Positions 24,595 to 32,865 of a stretch of DNA of 56,752 nt are shown piece by piece. Position numbers and translations under genes: made by a program. The DNA is from Acidobacteriota bacterium (GTDB lineage Bacteria > Actinomycetota > Acidimicrobiia > Acidimicrobiales > RAAP-2): contig JAGXBH010000011.1 of assembly GCA_018971185.1 (NCBI GenBank), positions 1-56,752 of the forward strand, in the 5' to 3' direction. The notes below the pieces were generated by a model, which was not told where the DNA came from, made no database searches, and saw nothing but the letters and a program-made list of their open reading frames with translations. The stretch's first letter is position 1; every line of letters starts with the position of its first letter.

Positions 24595-25583
24595 CAATCG
24601 AACTCCAACCACCCCGTGCGGTTGTGCCAGCGCTCACCCCGGGACAACACGTCACCCACCACCCGTTGCAATCGCGACGCCGTGACGGGTTCGGCCGCGC
24701 CATCGCGAGGTCCGAAGACGAAGTACCGCACCATCCCCTCGTCGTCGTCGAAGGGGTCGATGAGGGTGAAGCGTCGCTGGAACCCCACGATGTTGCTGTC
24801 GTCGCCCAGCGCCGCGCCCAGTCGCTCGTCCATCATCCACGACTGACAGGTCGCCACGCGCCGCGAGGGGCTCGGCCAGACCCGCGTGATGACGTCGCGC
24901 GCCCTCTCGAAGGTCGCGTCGAGCGCGGGCCGCGAGATATCGACCCTGGCAGGGATGTGGACCCCCAGGGCGAAGTCGCCATGACGGAAGCCCTCCCCGA
25001 GGCGAACGATCTCGGCCTCGTCGAGCCACGGTCGCGGCGAGAGAGTGCTCACGCCGAGGCGAAAGTGATGGAACTTGAGGCTGCCGACCTGCAGGATCTC
25101 GCCACGCAGGACGGTCTGCATCCACCAGGCCGCGTCGATCCCCGTCGTGGCGTGCTTCAGTCGATGGGTCTCGGCGTGGCGGGCGAGAGCTCTGGCGGTG
25201 GCGAGGGACACGTCCTCGGGGACACCCAGTCGCTGATGATAGGTGCGCAGACCCTCGTACTGCAGCGCGAAGAGGTAGAAGGCGATCAGCCGTCCACTCG
25301 TGCCGTGGTCATCGAAGTCGTCGAAGATGACGAGAGGCGCGTCGATGTGGCCACGGTCACGCTCGACGCTCGCCACCATCGTGGCCAGGAGTGACGACCA
25401 CGGGGTCGAGCGTCGCATCTCGTCCCAATGCCCGCGCAGCTCATCAACGGTCTCGCGGGGCAGTCCCAGCTCGCCCAGTAGCGACGTCATTGTGGCGGTG
25501 TCGACGCCGCGCACCTGGTCGACGTCGACGGGCTCGCCACGGGCCAGCTGCGAGGTGACGAGGGCGCGTCGGTCCCCCATCAC
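24594..25583 (-). CDS. Putative acyltransferase (NAT_N/GNAT_C-like) of the hexosaminidase operon
   Basis: A 329-residue cytoplasmic protein without signal peptide or membrane segment. The order of a helical N-terminal part (about 1-130) and a mixed C-terminal part (LGVHIPARVDISRPALDATFERARDV, CQSWMMDERLG, NIVGFQRRFTLID, MVRYFVFG) resembles the two-domain acyltransferase family with an N-acyltransferase N-terminal domain and a GNAT-like C-terminal domain. I am only moderately sure of this. The GTG start overlaps the GH20 stop (GTGA); ATG 25580 follows directly. Last gene of the transporter operon, so it should act on the imported sugar or its product, perhaps by acylating or deacylating an amino sugar (inference). 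Confidence 0.5.
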   Translation of the reverse strand: MMGDRRALVTSQLARGEPVDVDQVRGVDTATMTSLLGELGLPRETVDELRGHWDEMRRSTPWSSLLATMVASVERDRGHIDAPLVIFDDFDDHGTSGRLIAFYLFALQYEGLRTYHQRLGVPEDVSLATARALARHAETHRLKHATTGIDAAWWMQTVLRGEILQVGSLKFHHFRLGVSTLSPRPWLDEAEIVRLGEGFRHGDFALGVHIPARVDISRPALDATFERARDVITRVWPSPSRRVATCQSWMMDERLGAALGDDSNIVGFQRRFTLIDPFDDDEGMVRYFVFGPRDGAAEPVTASRLQRVVGDVLSRGERWHNRTGWLEFD

Positions 25584-27118
25584 CTCACCTCGTCATCGAG
25601 TTCACGGTACGCGACGCCCATCGCCTCGAGTCGCGCAAGATGGTGCTCGAGTCGAGGGCGGAAGTCCTCGACGTCGCCCGCCGTCCCCCAGACGACCTCG
25701 CTGAAGGCGCACAGACGAGGGAAGGCCATGTAGTCAAGTCGCGCCGCGGAGTCGATGTACTCGGTCCACAACTGCGCCTGCGCTCCGCGGACGCGACCTC
25801 GAAGGAGTGGGTCGAGTCCCTCGGGCACCACGGACATGGCGTAGACCTTCTCCCACGTCGTCACGTAGGGCCAGGCCCCCACCGCCACGGGCTCCTCTGG
25901 CGAGTCGCTGTTGAGCCAGTCGAAGTAGGTGTACTGCATCGGCGCCATGATCACGTCGAAGCCTCGCTCGGCGGCCTCTCGACCCTTGCGCGCGCTGCGC
26001 CACGCGCAGATCGTCGTTCCCGGGACCACCTGCGCGTCGAGTACCTCGTCCCAGGCGAGCACCTCACGCCCCTGGGCCATCAGTGATCGGCTGAGCCGCT
26101 CGGTGAAGAGGCCCTGAAGCTGCTGGGGGTCGTGGAATCCGTGACGCTCCATAGCCTCGCGCGCGGCCGCGCTCGCCTCCCACTGCGTGGTCGGACACTC
26201 GTCGCCACCGATGTGCACCGGGGCGTCACCGAAGAGTCCCGCCACGTAGCCCACCAGTCGCTCCACGAAGTCCAGGGTGGGCGGGTCGACGTTGAGCACG
26301 TGATGCGAGATCCCCCAATGCGTCCAGACGTCGACTCGCTGGGCGGTGTTGCCGAACTGCGGATACGCCGCCAGGAGGGCCTGGGCGTGCCCGGGCAGGT
26401 CGATCTCGGGGATCACCTGGACGTGGCGCCGACGGGCGTGCTCGACGATCCGCGCGATGTCGTCGGCGTCGTAGTAACCGCCGTGGGGGACGTCGTCACG
26501 GACGTCGTCGAACTCGTGGCCCAGTGGGGAACCCCGTCGCCACGCCCCCACCCTGGTGAGCTCGGGCCACTCGGGCACCTCGACGCGCCAGCCTTGGTCG
26601 TCGTTGAGGTGCAGGTGGAGGCGGTTGAGTCGGTGGGCCGCCACGAGGTCGACGAACCGCAACACCGTGGCGACGTCGAAGAAGTGCCGCGCGACGTCGA
26701 GGTGCGCACCGCGCCACGCGTAGGTGGGCCCGTCGCACACCTCCACGGCGTCCAGGGTCCAGTGGGCGAGACGCGTGGTCGTGCGCGACCACAACTCTGG
26801 GGGGCCGAACTGACGCAGGGCCGTCAGGGCGTAGGCGAAGCCCGCGGCGTCCCCGGCCTCGACCTCGACGCGATCCCCCACCACCAGTCGATAGCCTTCG
26901 GCTCCCCGGGAGGCATCGTGGCGCACCACGATGTCGCCGACCGCGCCGCTATCGACGCGTCGCACCTCCCAGTCCACCGCCCGGGCGAGGTCGTCCGCGA
27001 ACGTCTCGATCTCCTCGCGCCACTCCTCTGGCGCGCTCACGCGAATCGGCGAGCGCAGTGTCAACGAGCCCGCCCGAGGCTCACCCCGACGGGGGCGGGG
27101 CAACAACGCGACGCTCAA
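25580..27118 (-). CDS. GH20 beta-N-acetylhexosaminidase, cytoplasmic
   Basis: A 512-residue glycoside hydrolase family 20 enzyme. The N-terminal GH20b-like domain covers about residues 20-115 and the TIM barrel follows with YAWRGAHLDVARHFF, LHLHLNDDQGWRVEVP and the catalytic pair Asp306-Glu307 in HIGGDEC; AQLWTEYI carries the conserved Trp of the substrate pocket. GH20 enzymes use substrate-assisted catalysis and so need an N-acetyl group on the terminal beta-linked hexosamine. No signal peptide is present, so it acts on an oligosaccharide imported intact. The TTG start overlaps the upstream ATPase stop (TTGA). Confidence 0.9.
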   Translation of the reverse strand: MSVALLPRPRRGEPRAGSLTLRSPIRVSAPEEWREEIETFADDLARAVDWEVRRVDSGAVGDIVVRHDASRGAEGYRLVVGDRVEVEAGDAAGFAYALTALRQFGPPELWSRTTTRLAHWTLDAVEVCDGPTYAWRGAHLDVARHFFDVATVLRFVDLVAAHRLNRLHLHLNDDQGWRVEVPEWPELTRVGAWRRGSPLGHEFDDVRDDVPHGGYYDADDIARIVEHARRRHVQVIPEIDLPGHAQALLAAYPQFGNTAQRVDVWTHWGISHHVLNVDPPTLDFVERLVGYVAGLFGDAPVHIGGDECPTTQWEASAAAREAMERHGFHDPQQLQGLFTERLSRSLMAQGREVLAWDEVLDAQVVPGTTICAWRSARKGREAAERGFDVIMAPMQYTYFDWLNSDSPEEPVAVGAWPYVTTWEKVYAMSVVPEGLDPLLRGRVRGAQAQLWTEYIDSAARLDYMAFPRLCAFSEVVWGTAGDVEDFRPRLEHHLARLEAMGVAYRELDDEVR

Positions 27119-28083
27119 CCCTGCTCGACGGCGTAGCAGGCCACCCGCTTGGTCGCCGAGAGCTTCACCACGGCCGGCGTCGAGGTGCGGCACTGGTCCA
27201 TCGCCAGCGGGCACCGCGGGGCGAAGCGGCAACCGGGACCGGGATCGATCACCTTGGGGGGCTCACCGAGGTCCTCCACGTCGGTCTCGTGGGCCAACGG
27301 CAATCGAGGGTCGGGCGCCGTCGCCATCAGGAGCCGCGTGTAGGGATGCGACGGGTTGGCGATGACCTCGTCGGTGGTGCCCTCCTCGACGATGCGCCCC
27401 GCGTAGAGGACGATCATCCGGTCCGCGACGTAGCGCGCGCTCGCCAGGTCGTGGGTGATGTAGAGCAACGAGACGTCTTCGTCGTCGCGTAGCGCCCGCA
27501 TCACGTTGAGCAGGCCGATGCGGATCGACACGTCGAGCATCGACACGGGCTCGTCGGCGAGGATCAACGAGGGCCGAGAGGCCAGGGCCTGGGCGAAGCC
27601 GAGGCGCTGTCGCTGCCCACCCGAGAGCTCGTGCGGGAATCGCTGCAGGACGTCGGCGCCCGGCAGCAGGCCGACGCGCTCCACCAATGACACCGCCTCG
27701 CTCTGGCGACCGGCTCGGTCGAGTTCGGGGCGGTGCAGTTTCAAGGAGCGATGCAGACTGTGGCCCACCCGCAAGACGGGGTTGATCGAGCCGAAGGGGT
27801 CCTGGAAGACCATCGGCATACGCCCTCGTACGCGACGACTCGCGCGGCGTCCCTGGACCTGTCCCTCGAAGGTGATCCGCCCCGCCGTCGGGGGATAGAG
27901 GCCGGCCAACACGCGCGCGATGGTCGATTTCCCCGAGCCGGACTCGCCCACCAGGGCGACGATCTCGCGGCGGGCCACTTCGAAGGTCACCTCGTCGGTG
28001 GCGTGAAGGGTGCCCGCCGAGCGGAACCCGCCCACCCGGAAGTGCCGACTGAGCCCGTCGACGTGAAGGATGGTCTCGTTCAT
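27115..28083 (-). CDS. Dpp/Opp-type ABC ATPase (DppF-like)
   Basis: A 322-residue ATPase of the oligopeptide/dipeptide importer family. Walker A is GESGSGKST, signature LSGGQRQRLGFA, Walker B LILADEPVSML. The C-terminal oligo_HPY region has PGCRFAPRCPLAMDQC, where cysteines bind an iron-sulfur cluster in relatives. The ATG overlaps the preceding stop (ATGA). It works with the next-upstream ATPase as the heterodimeric motor. Family members also import oligosaccharides such as chitobiose and xylo-oligosaccharides, and the downstream GH20 gene favours a sugar here. Confidence 0.9.
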   Translation of the reverse strand: MNETILHVDGLSRHFRVGGFRSAGTLHATDEVTFEVARREIVALVGESGSGKSTIARVLAGLYPPTAGRITFEGQVQGRRASRRVRGRMPMVFQDPFGSINPVLRVGHSLHRSLKLHRPELDRAGRQSEAVSLVERVGLLPGADVLQRFPHELSGGQRQRLGFAQALASRPSLILADEPVSMLDVSIRIGLLNVMRALRDDEDVSLLYITHDLASARYVADRMIVLYAGRIVEEGTTDEVIANPSHPYTRLLMATAPDPRLPLAHETDVEDLGEPPKVIDPGPGCRFAPRCPLAMDQCRTSTPAVVKLSATKRVACYAVEQG

Positions 28084-29051
28084 GTCCTCACCCTCGGATT
28101 CACGAGATGGCACCGGACCGAATGGGCCGCGACGTCGATCAATTCGGGTCGGTACTCACGGCACTCGTCGGTGGCGAAGTGGCAGCGCGGTGCGAAGAGG
28201 CACCCGCCGGGCGGGTTGACCAATGACGGCGGGTTGCCCGCGATCCCCGTCAGCTCCCTCTTCTCGCCCACGATCGAGGGGAAGGCGTCCATCAAACCGC
28301 TCGAGTAGGGATGACGCGGACGGTCGAAGACCTCGCGCGTCGCGCCCAACTCCACGATCTCGCCCGCGTACATCACGGCCAGACGGTCCGAGAAGTGTGA
28401 CACCACCGACATGTCGTGGGTCACGAAGAGGACCGCGAAGCCGAGCGACCGGCGAAGGTTCTCCACCTGGCGCATCAGCGACCGCTGGGCCACCACGTCC
28501 AGCGCCGAGGTGGGCTCGTCCATGATGATCAACTTGGGTTCGAGCAGCAGGGCCATGGCGATCATCGCGCGTTGGCGCATTCCTCCCGACAACTGGAAGG
28601 GGAAGCTCTTGAGGTGCGCCGCGTCGATCGACACCATGTCGAGCACCTCGGCCGACCGCTCGGCGATCTTCTGGTCGTCCCAGTCGGTGTGCGCTCGACA
28701 CGCGTCGGCCAGTTGTGCCGCGATCGACAGCGTCGGGTTGAGCGCGTTCATCGCGCTCTGCATCACGACCGAGATGTCGCGCCACCGACGCTGGCGCAAC
28801 TCCTCGGCCGAGAGCGAGGTCAGGTCGACGCCGTCGAACTTGACACTCCCACCCACGGTCTCGGCGGGGTACGTCAGTAACTGCGCGATCGAGAAGAGCA
28901 TGGTGGACTTCCCGCAACCCGACTCCCCCACGATGGCCAAGAACTCCCCGCGCGCCAGGTCGAACGAGACGCCGTTGACGGCTTGGGCGGGGCCGGCGGG
29001 GGTCGAGTACTCGACCTTGAGGTCGCGCACCTCGAGGATGGGGGTACTCAC
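28080..29051 (-). CDS. Dpp/Opp-type ABC ATPase (DppD-like)
   Basis: A 323-residue ATPase. Walker A is GESGCGKST, signature LSGGMRQRAMIA, Walker B LIIMDEPTSAL, and the C-terminal oligo_HPY region has PPGGCLFAPRCHFATDEC with the conserved cysteines. The GTG start overlaps the DppC-like stop (GTGA) and its own stop overlaps the DppF-like ATG, so all four membrane-linked genes are coupled. Confidence 0.9.
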   Translation of the reverse strand: MSTPILEVRDLKVEYSTPAGPAQAVNGVSFDLARGEFLAIVGESGCGKSTMLFSIAQLLTYPAETVGGSVKFDGVDLTSLSAEELRQRRWRDISVVMQSAMNALNPTLSIAAQLADACRAHTDWDDQKIAERSAEVLDMVSIDAAHLKSFPFQLSGGMRQRAMIAMALLLEPKLIIMDEPTSALDVVAQRSLMRQVENLRRSLGFAVLFVTHDMSVVSHFSDRLAVMYAGEIVELGATREVFDRPRHPYSSGLMDAFPSIVGEKRELTGIAGNPPSLVNPPGGCLFAPRCHFATDECREYRPELIDVAAHSVRCHLVNPRVRT

Positions 29052-29944
29052 AGGGCCACCTTGCGACGCTGGCGCTTCGACACCGGGCGCAGCGCCGGGT
29101 TCGACACTTCGTCGAAGGCGTAGTTCAACAACGCCAGCGCGCTACCCAGGACGGCGATCATGACCCCCGGGGCCAGGGCCCACAGGGGAAGACCCGCCGA
29201 GAGTGCCTCGTTGTTCTGCGCCCAGTACAGCATGGTGCCCCAGGACTGGGTGTTCACGTTGCCCAGTCCCACGAACTGCAGGCCCGCCGCCGCGAGGACC
29301 GCGTAGAGCGCGGCGCCGAGGAAATTGGCCACGATGAGCGACGTCATCGGGGGGATGAGCTCCACACCGATGATGTACCAACTCGACTCCCCGCGCGCAC
29401 GCGCCGCCAGGAGGTAGTCGCGGTTGCGCAGCGAGAGGGCCTGCACCCGGAGTTGTCGTGCACCGTAGCTCCACCCCGTCACGACCAGGACGAACACGAT
29501 GGTCCAGAAGGACGCGCTCTTGGTGTAGGCCGCGATCACGATGATGAGCGGGAAGGTCGGGATCACGAGGATCACGTCGGTGATCAACGACAGCACGTCA
29601 TCGACCACGCCGCCCGAGTACGCCGCGGTGATACCGACCACCACGGAGAGCACCGTGGAGATCAGCCCGACGACGAGGGCGATCATCACCGACTGGCGCG
29701 TGCCGGCCATCAACTGCGAGAAGACGTCCTGACCGAAGGACGTGGTCCCCAGGGGGTGGGCCCACGACAGCCCGGCGCCGGGATTGTAGATCTCGGCGGT
29801 CGGGTCGTCAGGGGTGAACCAACTGGGAAACGCCGAGATGACGATCAGGACCAACAGGATGATCGAGCCGACCAGAGCCTTCTTGTCGCGCAGGAGGAAC
29901 CGCCCACCCGCACTGAGACGCCGACGAATCTTGTCCCAACTCAT
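29048..29944 (-). CDS. Dpp/Opp-type ABC permease (DppC-like)
   Basis: A 298-residue inner-membrane permease. The N-terminal OppC_N segment LRDKKALVGSIILLVLIVISAF is followed by HPLGTTSFGQDVFSQLMAGTR, the typical DppC entry motif, and five helices with the coupling loop LLAARARGESSWYII. ATG 29944 overlaps the DppB-like stop (ATGA) and has GAGGAG eight bases before it; the long upstream open frame is a shadow of the DppB gene. Confidence 0.9.
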   Translation of the reverse strand: MSWDKIRRRLSAGGRFLLRDKKALVGSIILLVLIVISAFPSWFTPDDPTAEIYNPGAGLSWAHPLGTTSFGQDVFSQLMAGTRQSVMIALVVGLISTVLSVVVGITAAYSGGVVDDVLSLITDVILVIPTFPLIIVIAAYTKSASFWTIVFVLVVTGWSYGARQLRVQALSLRNRDYLLAARARGESSWYIIGVELIPPMTSLIVANFLGAALYAVLAAAGLQFVGLGNVNTQSWGTMLYWAQNNEALSAGLPLWALAPGVMIAVLGSALALLNYAFDEVSNPALRPVSKRQRRKVAL

Positions 29945-30924
29945 CGAGTGCTCCTCGTTCGGGGGTCGAGCAAGGCCGTGGCGACGTCGGAGAGAAAGAT
30001 GGCCACGAGCACCGCGACGGTGATGAGCAGGAACAGCGCTTGCATGAGGGGGTAGTCCTCGGCGCTGACGGCCTGGAGCAGCAGGAAACCCACCCCGGGG
30101 TAGTTGAAGACGAACTCGACCAGGATCGCCCCGGAGATCACGAAGCCCAACGACATGGCGAAGCCGGTCAGGTTGGGTAGCAGCGCGTTGCGCCCCGCGT
30201 ACTGCCAGAGGATGCGACGAGGACGCAACCCCTTGGCCCGCGCCATCTTGACGTAGTCCTCGGCGACGACGGTGATCATGTTGTTGCGCATCGTGAGGAT
30301 CCATCCCCCGATGGACGTGAGGAGGATCGTGAATGCCGGCAGTACCGCATGCCAGAGGACGTCACCGACGAAGCCCCAGGTCAACGTCGGCGTGACGGTC
30401 TCGGTGTATCCGCCGAGCGTGGGGAACCAATTGAGGGTGAGAGAGAACAGCCAGATCGACAGGAGGCCGACCCAGAAATAGGGGAACGCCGAGACCACGA
30501 TGAAACTGGGCGGCAGGACGTTGTCGAGCCATCCACCGCGGCGCCACGCCGCGATGGCGCCCAGCGCGGTGCCGAAGAGAAAGCCGAGCACCGTGCTGAT
30601 CCCCACCAGCCCGAGGGACCACGGAAGGGCCCGGGAGATGACCGAAGTCACGGGGACCGGGAAGTACGAGGTCGAGACACCGAAGTTGCCGGTCAAGGTG
30701 TTGCGAAGATATTCGAAGTACGACGCCAGAAGGTTCTGGTGCTTCCCGATGCCGAGGGCCACCTCGATGGCCTTGAGGGAACTCGGGTTGAGGCGTCCGC
30801 GGAATTGGGCGAGGATCGCCTCGGCGGGATTGCCCGGCATGAGCCGGGGAATGAAGAAGTTCACCGTGAGGGCCGCCCATAATGCGATGAGCAGGAACCC
30901 CAAACGTCGAACTAAGAACCTCAT
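29941..30924 (-). CDS. Dpp/Opp-type ABC permease (DppB-like)
   Basis: A 327-residue permease with six helices: an N-terminal RFLVRRLGFLLIALWAALTVNFFIPRLMPG as in DppB/OppB, then the coupling loop YVKMARAKGLRPRRIL and a C-terminal NYPGVGFLLLQAV. It starts 26 bases after the binding-protein stop on the minus strand and begins the overlapping gene series. With the DppC-like subunit it forms the channel. Confidence 0.9.
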   Translation of the reverse strand: MRFLVRRLGFLLIALWAALTVNFFIPRLMPGNPAEAILAQFRGRLNPSSLKAIEVALGIGKHQNLLASYFEYLRNTLTGNFGVSTSYFPVPVTSVISRALPWSLGLVGISTVLGFLFGTALGAIAAWRRGGWLDNVLPPSFIVVSAFPYFWVGLLSIWLFSLTLNWFPTLGGYTETVTPTLTWGFVGDVLWHAVLPAFTILLTSIGGWILTMRNNMITVVAEDYVKMARAKGLRPRRILWQYAGRNALLPNLTGFAMSLGFVISGAILVEFVFNYPGVGFLLLQAVSAEDYPLMQALFLLITVAVLVAIFLSDVATALLDPRTRSTR

Positions 30925-30950
30925 TCCCCGACTCTGCCTTGACTACCTGA

Positions 30951-32621
30951 CTAGGCCTTGGGCTTCAGGTTGTCCAACACGTAACCCCAGTCGGGCTGGT
31001 TGTACAGTCCGGCCTGCGCGTAGGGGTTCGCCGCCGACGGGAAGCCCGAGATGTGCGTCGCGTTGAACTGGAACCAGTCCACTTCCTCCAGCACCGGGAT
31101 GACCGGCGTCTGGCTGACCATGACCTGCTCGAGCTTCGCCACGATCGACTTCTGCGTCGCGAGGCTCGTCGTCGTGCCGTACTGGTTCAACAAGGCGTCG
31201 GTGGCCGGGTTGGAGTAGCGCTCCCAGTTCGACGAGGCTGCCGTGCCGATGGGCGCGGAGTTCTTCGAGTACAGCATCTGACGCAGCTCGTAGAACGGCG
31301 TCGGGCCACCCGTCTCCGCGTCGTAGGCCAACTGGTACTTACCCGCGAAGAGGTTCGAGTAGAAGGTGGCCTGGGCCGGAGTCTGCAGGGTGATCTTGAT
31401 GCCGAACTTGGTCAATTGCTGACTGACGACCTGCATCGAGGCGATCCAGTCGGAGTAGCCGCCGTTGGTCGTCAGGGTGAAGGCCAACTTGGTCGAACCC
31501 TTGGTGTAGACACCATTGACCAACTTGTAGCCGTCCGCGGCGAGAACGCTCGCGGCCTTGGCGGTGTTGGCGGTCGTCGAAAGGCCCTTGGCCGCCGAAG
31601 GTGACAACCACGACTTGAACGTCGGGCTCACGATGCCCGTCTGGCTCGCGGGCGGCTCGTAGCCGTACTCCCCGATCTTCGAGACCAGACTGCGGTTGAT
31701 CGCGAGGCTGATGGCCTCACGCACCTTGGGGTCATTGAGACCCGGCACCGTGAGGTTCGGGAACAGCGACACGTTGGCCACCGGTGCGAACCAGTAGTTG
31801 TTCCCGGCCTTCTTGGCCACGTAGGCGCTCTGGATGTTCGGGATGAACTGCGAACCCCACGCCGACTGACCCGAGGCCAAGTACTCGTTGCACGTGTTGT
31901 TCGACAGGAACGCCGGCATGTTCACGACCTTGATCTGCGCCTTGCCCTTCTGCCAGTAGTTCGGGTTGGCCGTCCACTGGATGTTCTGGCCGGAGCACTT
32001 GGACATCACGTAGCCACCCGTCCCCACCGGGGCCGCGATGGTCGCGGTCACCGGATTGGCGATCTTGCTCCACAAGTGCTGGGGCACGATTGGCACCTGA
32101 CCCGCGATGTAGTAGAGGTAGGGCACGGCCGCCGACTTGAAGTTCATCGTGACCTTGTTGCCCGAAGCGCTGACGCTCGAGAGCACCGACCACACCGCGT
32201 TGAGGTCCAAGGCGGGGTACTTCTTGAGCAGGTCGAAGGTGTAGACCACGTCCGCCGCCGAGAAGGGCACTCCGTCGCTCCACTTCACGCCGGAGCGGAT
32301 GGTGAAGGTCAACGTCTTGTTCGCGTTGGACCACGCGTAGGACGACGCGAGCCACGGCGTGACCTTGCCGCTCTGTAGCGCGTTGACGAAGTCGAGCGAC
32401 TCGTAGGTGAGTCCGAACGAATAGGGCAACGATGACGGAATGAACGGATTGAACGAACACGCCCAGAGCGTTCCCTGCTCATTGGCGAGATTGAGTGGCG
32501 CTTGCGCCACCGGCGACGCACCCGCCGTGGTCAGATCCACGGCCGCGGGGCCCACGACGGTGATCGTGGATGCCACGAGCACCATGGCCGAGGCCGCGAG
32601 GCCTACTTTGAACTTTTTCAT
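30951..32621 (-). CDS. Dpp/Opp-type ABC extracellular solute-binding protein
   Basis: A 556-residue family-5 solute-binding protein. It starts MKKFKVGLAASAMVLVAS, a signal peptide with cleavage probably after ASPVAQA; no lipobox Cys is seen. Binding-fold marks are TFTIRSGVKWSDGVPFSAADVVYTF and LTVPGLNDPKVREAISLAINR. ATG 32621 has GGAGGAG nine to ten bases upstream; the frame continues but the added residues are basic and not signal-like. It is first gene of the transporter/hexosaminidase operon, under the DeoR operators at 32737-32783, and defines what is imported. The family binds peptides and several oligosaccharides, so the ligand cannot be read from sequence. Confidence 0.9.
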   Translation of the reverse strand: MKKFKVGLAASAMVLVASTITVVGPAAVDLTTAGASPVAQAPLNLANEQGTLWACSFNPFIPSSLPYSFGLTYESLDFVNALQSGKVTPWLASSYAWSNANKTLTFTIRSGVKWSDGVPFSAADVVYTFDLLKKYPALDLNAVWSVLSSVSASGNKVTMNFKSAAVPYLYYIAGQVPIVPQHLWSKIANPVTATIAAPVGTGGYVMSKCSGQNIQWTANPNYWQKGKAQIKVVNMPAFLSNNTCNEYLASGQSAWGSQFIPNIQSAYVAKKAGNNYWFAPVANVSLFPNLTVPGLNDPKVREAISLAINRSLVSKIGEYGYEPPASQTGIVSPTFKSWLSPSAAKGLSTTANTAKAASVLAADGYKLVNGVYTKGSTKLAFTLTTNGGYSDWIASMQVVSQQLTKFGIKITLQTPAQATFYSNLFAGKYQLAYDAETGGPTPFYELRQMLYSKNSAPIGTAASSNWERYSNPATDALLNQYGTTTSLATQKSIVAKLEQVMVSQTPVIPVLEEVDWFQFNATHISGFPSAANPYAQAGLYNQPDWGYVLDNLKPKA

Positions 32622-32730
32622 CACAACAACTCCTCCCGAAGGGAACCCCTGAGCCCCCATGTCAATGTGTCGCCGTCGTCGCAACGTCGAGGCGCGTGCC
32701 CCGGACGCCCGACTTCGGACTCACGTGGTC

Positions 32731-32759
32731 ACATTATGTGAATTTTTAACATCTATCAA
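32731..32759 (-). promoter_or_regulatory. Promoter of the ABC/hexosaminidase operon
   Basis: Minus strand: TTGATA (32759-32754), 17 bases, TAATGT (32736-32731). The transcript would start near 32724, leaving a leader of about 100 nt before ATG 32621, in contrast to the leaderless deoR operon. Operator A occupies the spacer. Confidence 0.72.
32737..32751. promoter_or_regulatory. DeoR operator A of the ABC operon
   Basis: TGTGAA-TTT-TTAACA, one mismatch from the perfect dyad at 24474-24488, in the same place between -35 and -10. Confidence 0.7.
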
Positions 32760-32768
32760 CCATCATTT

Positions 32769-32783
32769 TGAGAAATTTTCACA
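32769..32783. promoter_or_regulatory. DeoR operator B of the ABC operon
   Basis: TGAGAA-ATT-TTCACA, arms identical to the site at 24505-24519. Centre-to-centre distance to operator A is 32 bp, three helical turns, compared with 31 bp at the deoR promoter. A repressor dimer pair could bind both on one DNA face. Confidence 0.68.
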
Positions 32784-32865
32784 CTCTGAGAGAATTAACC
32801 AACATGAAACGATACATCGCGTCAAGAGAGCACCTCGCCTCAGCCGCCGACGCGACCGTGGGTCT

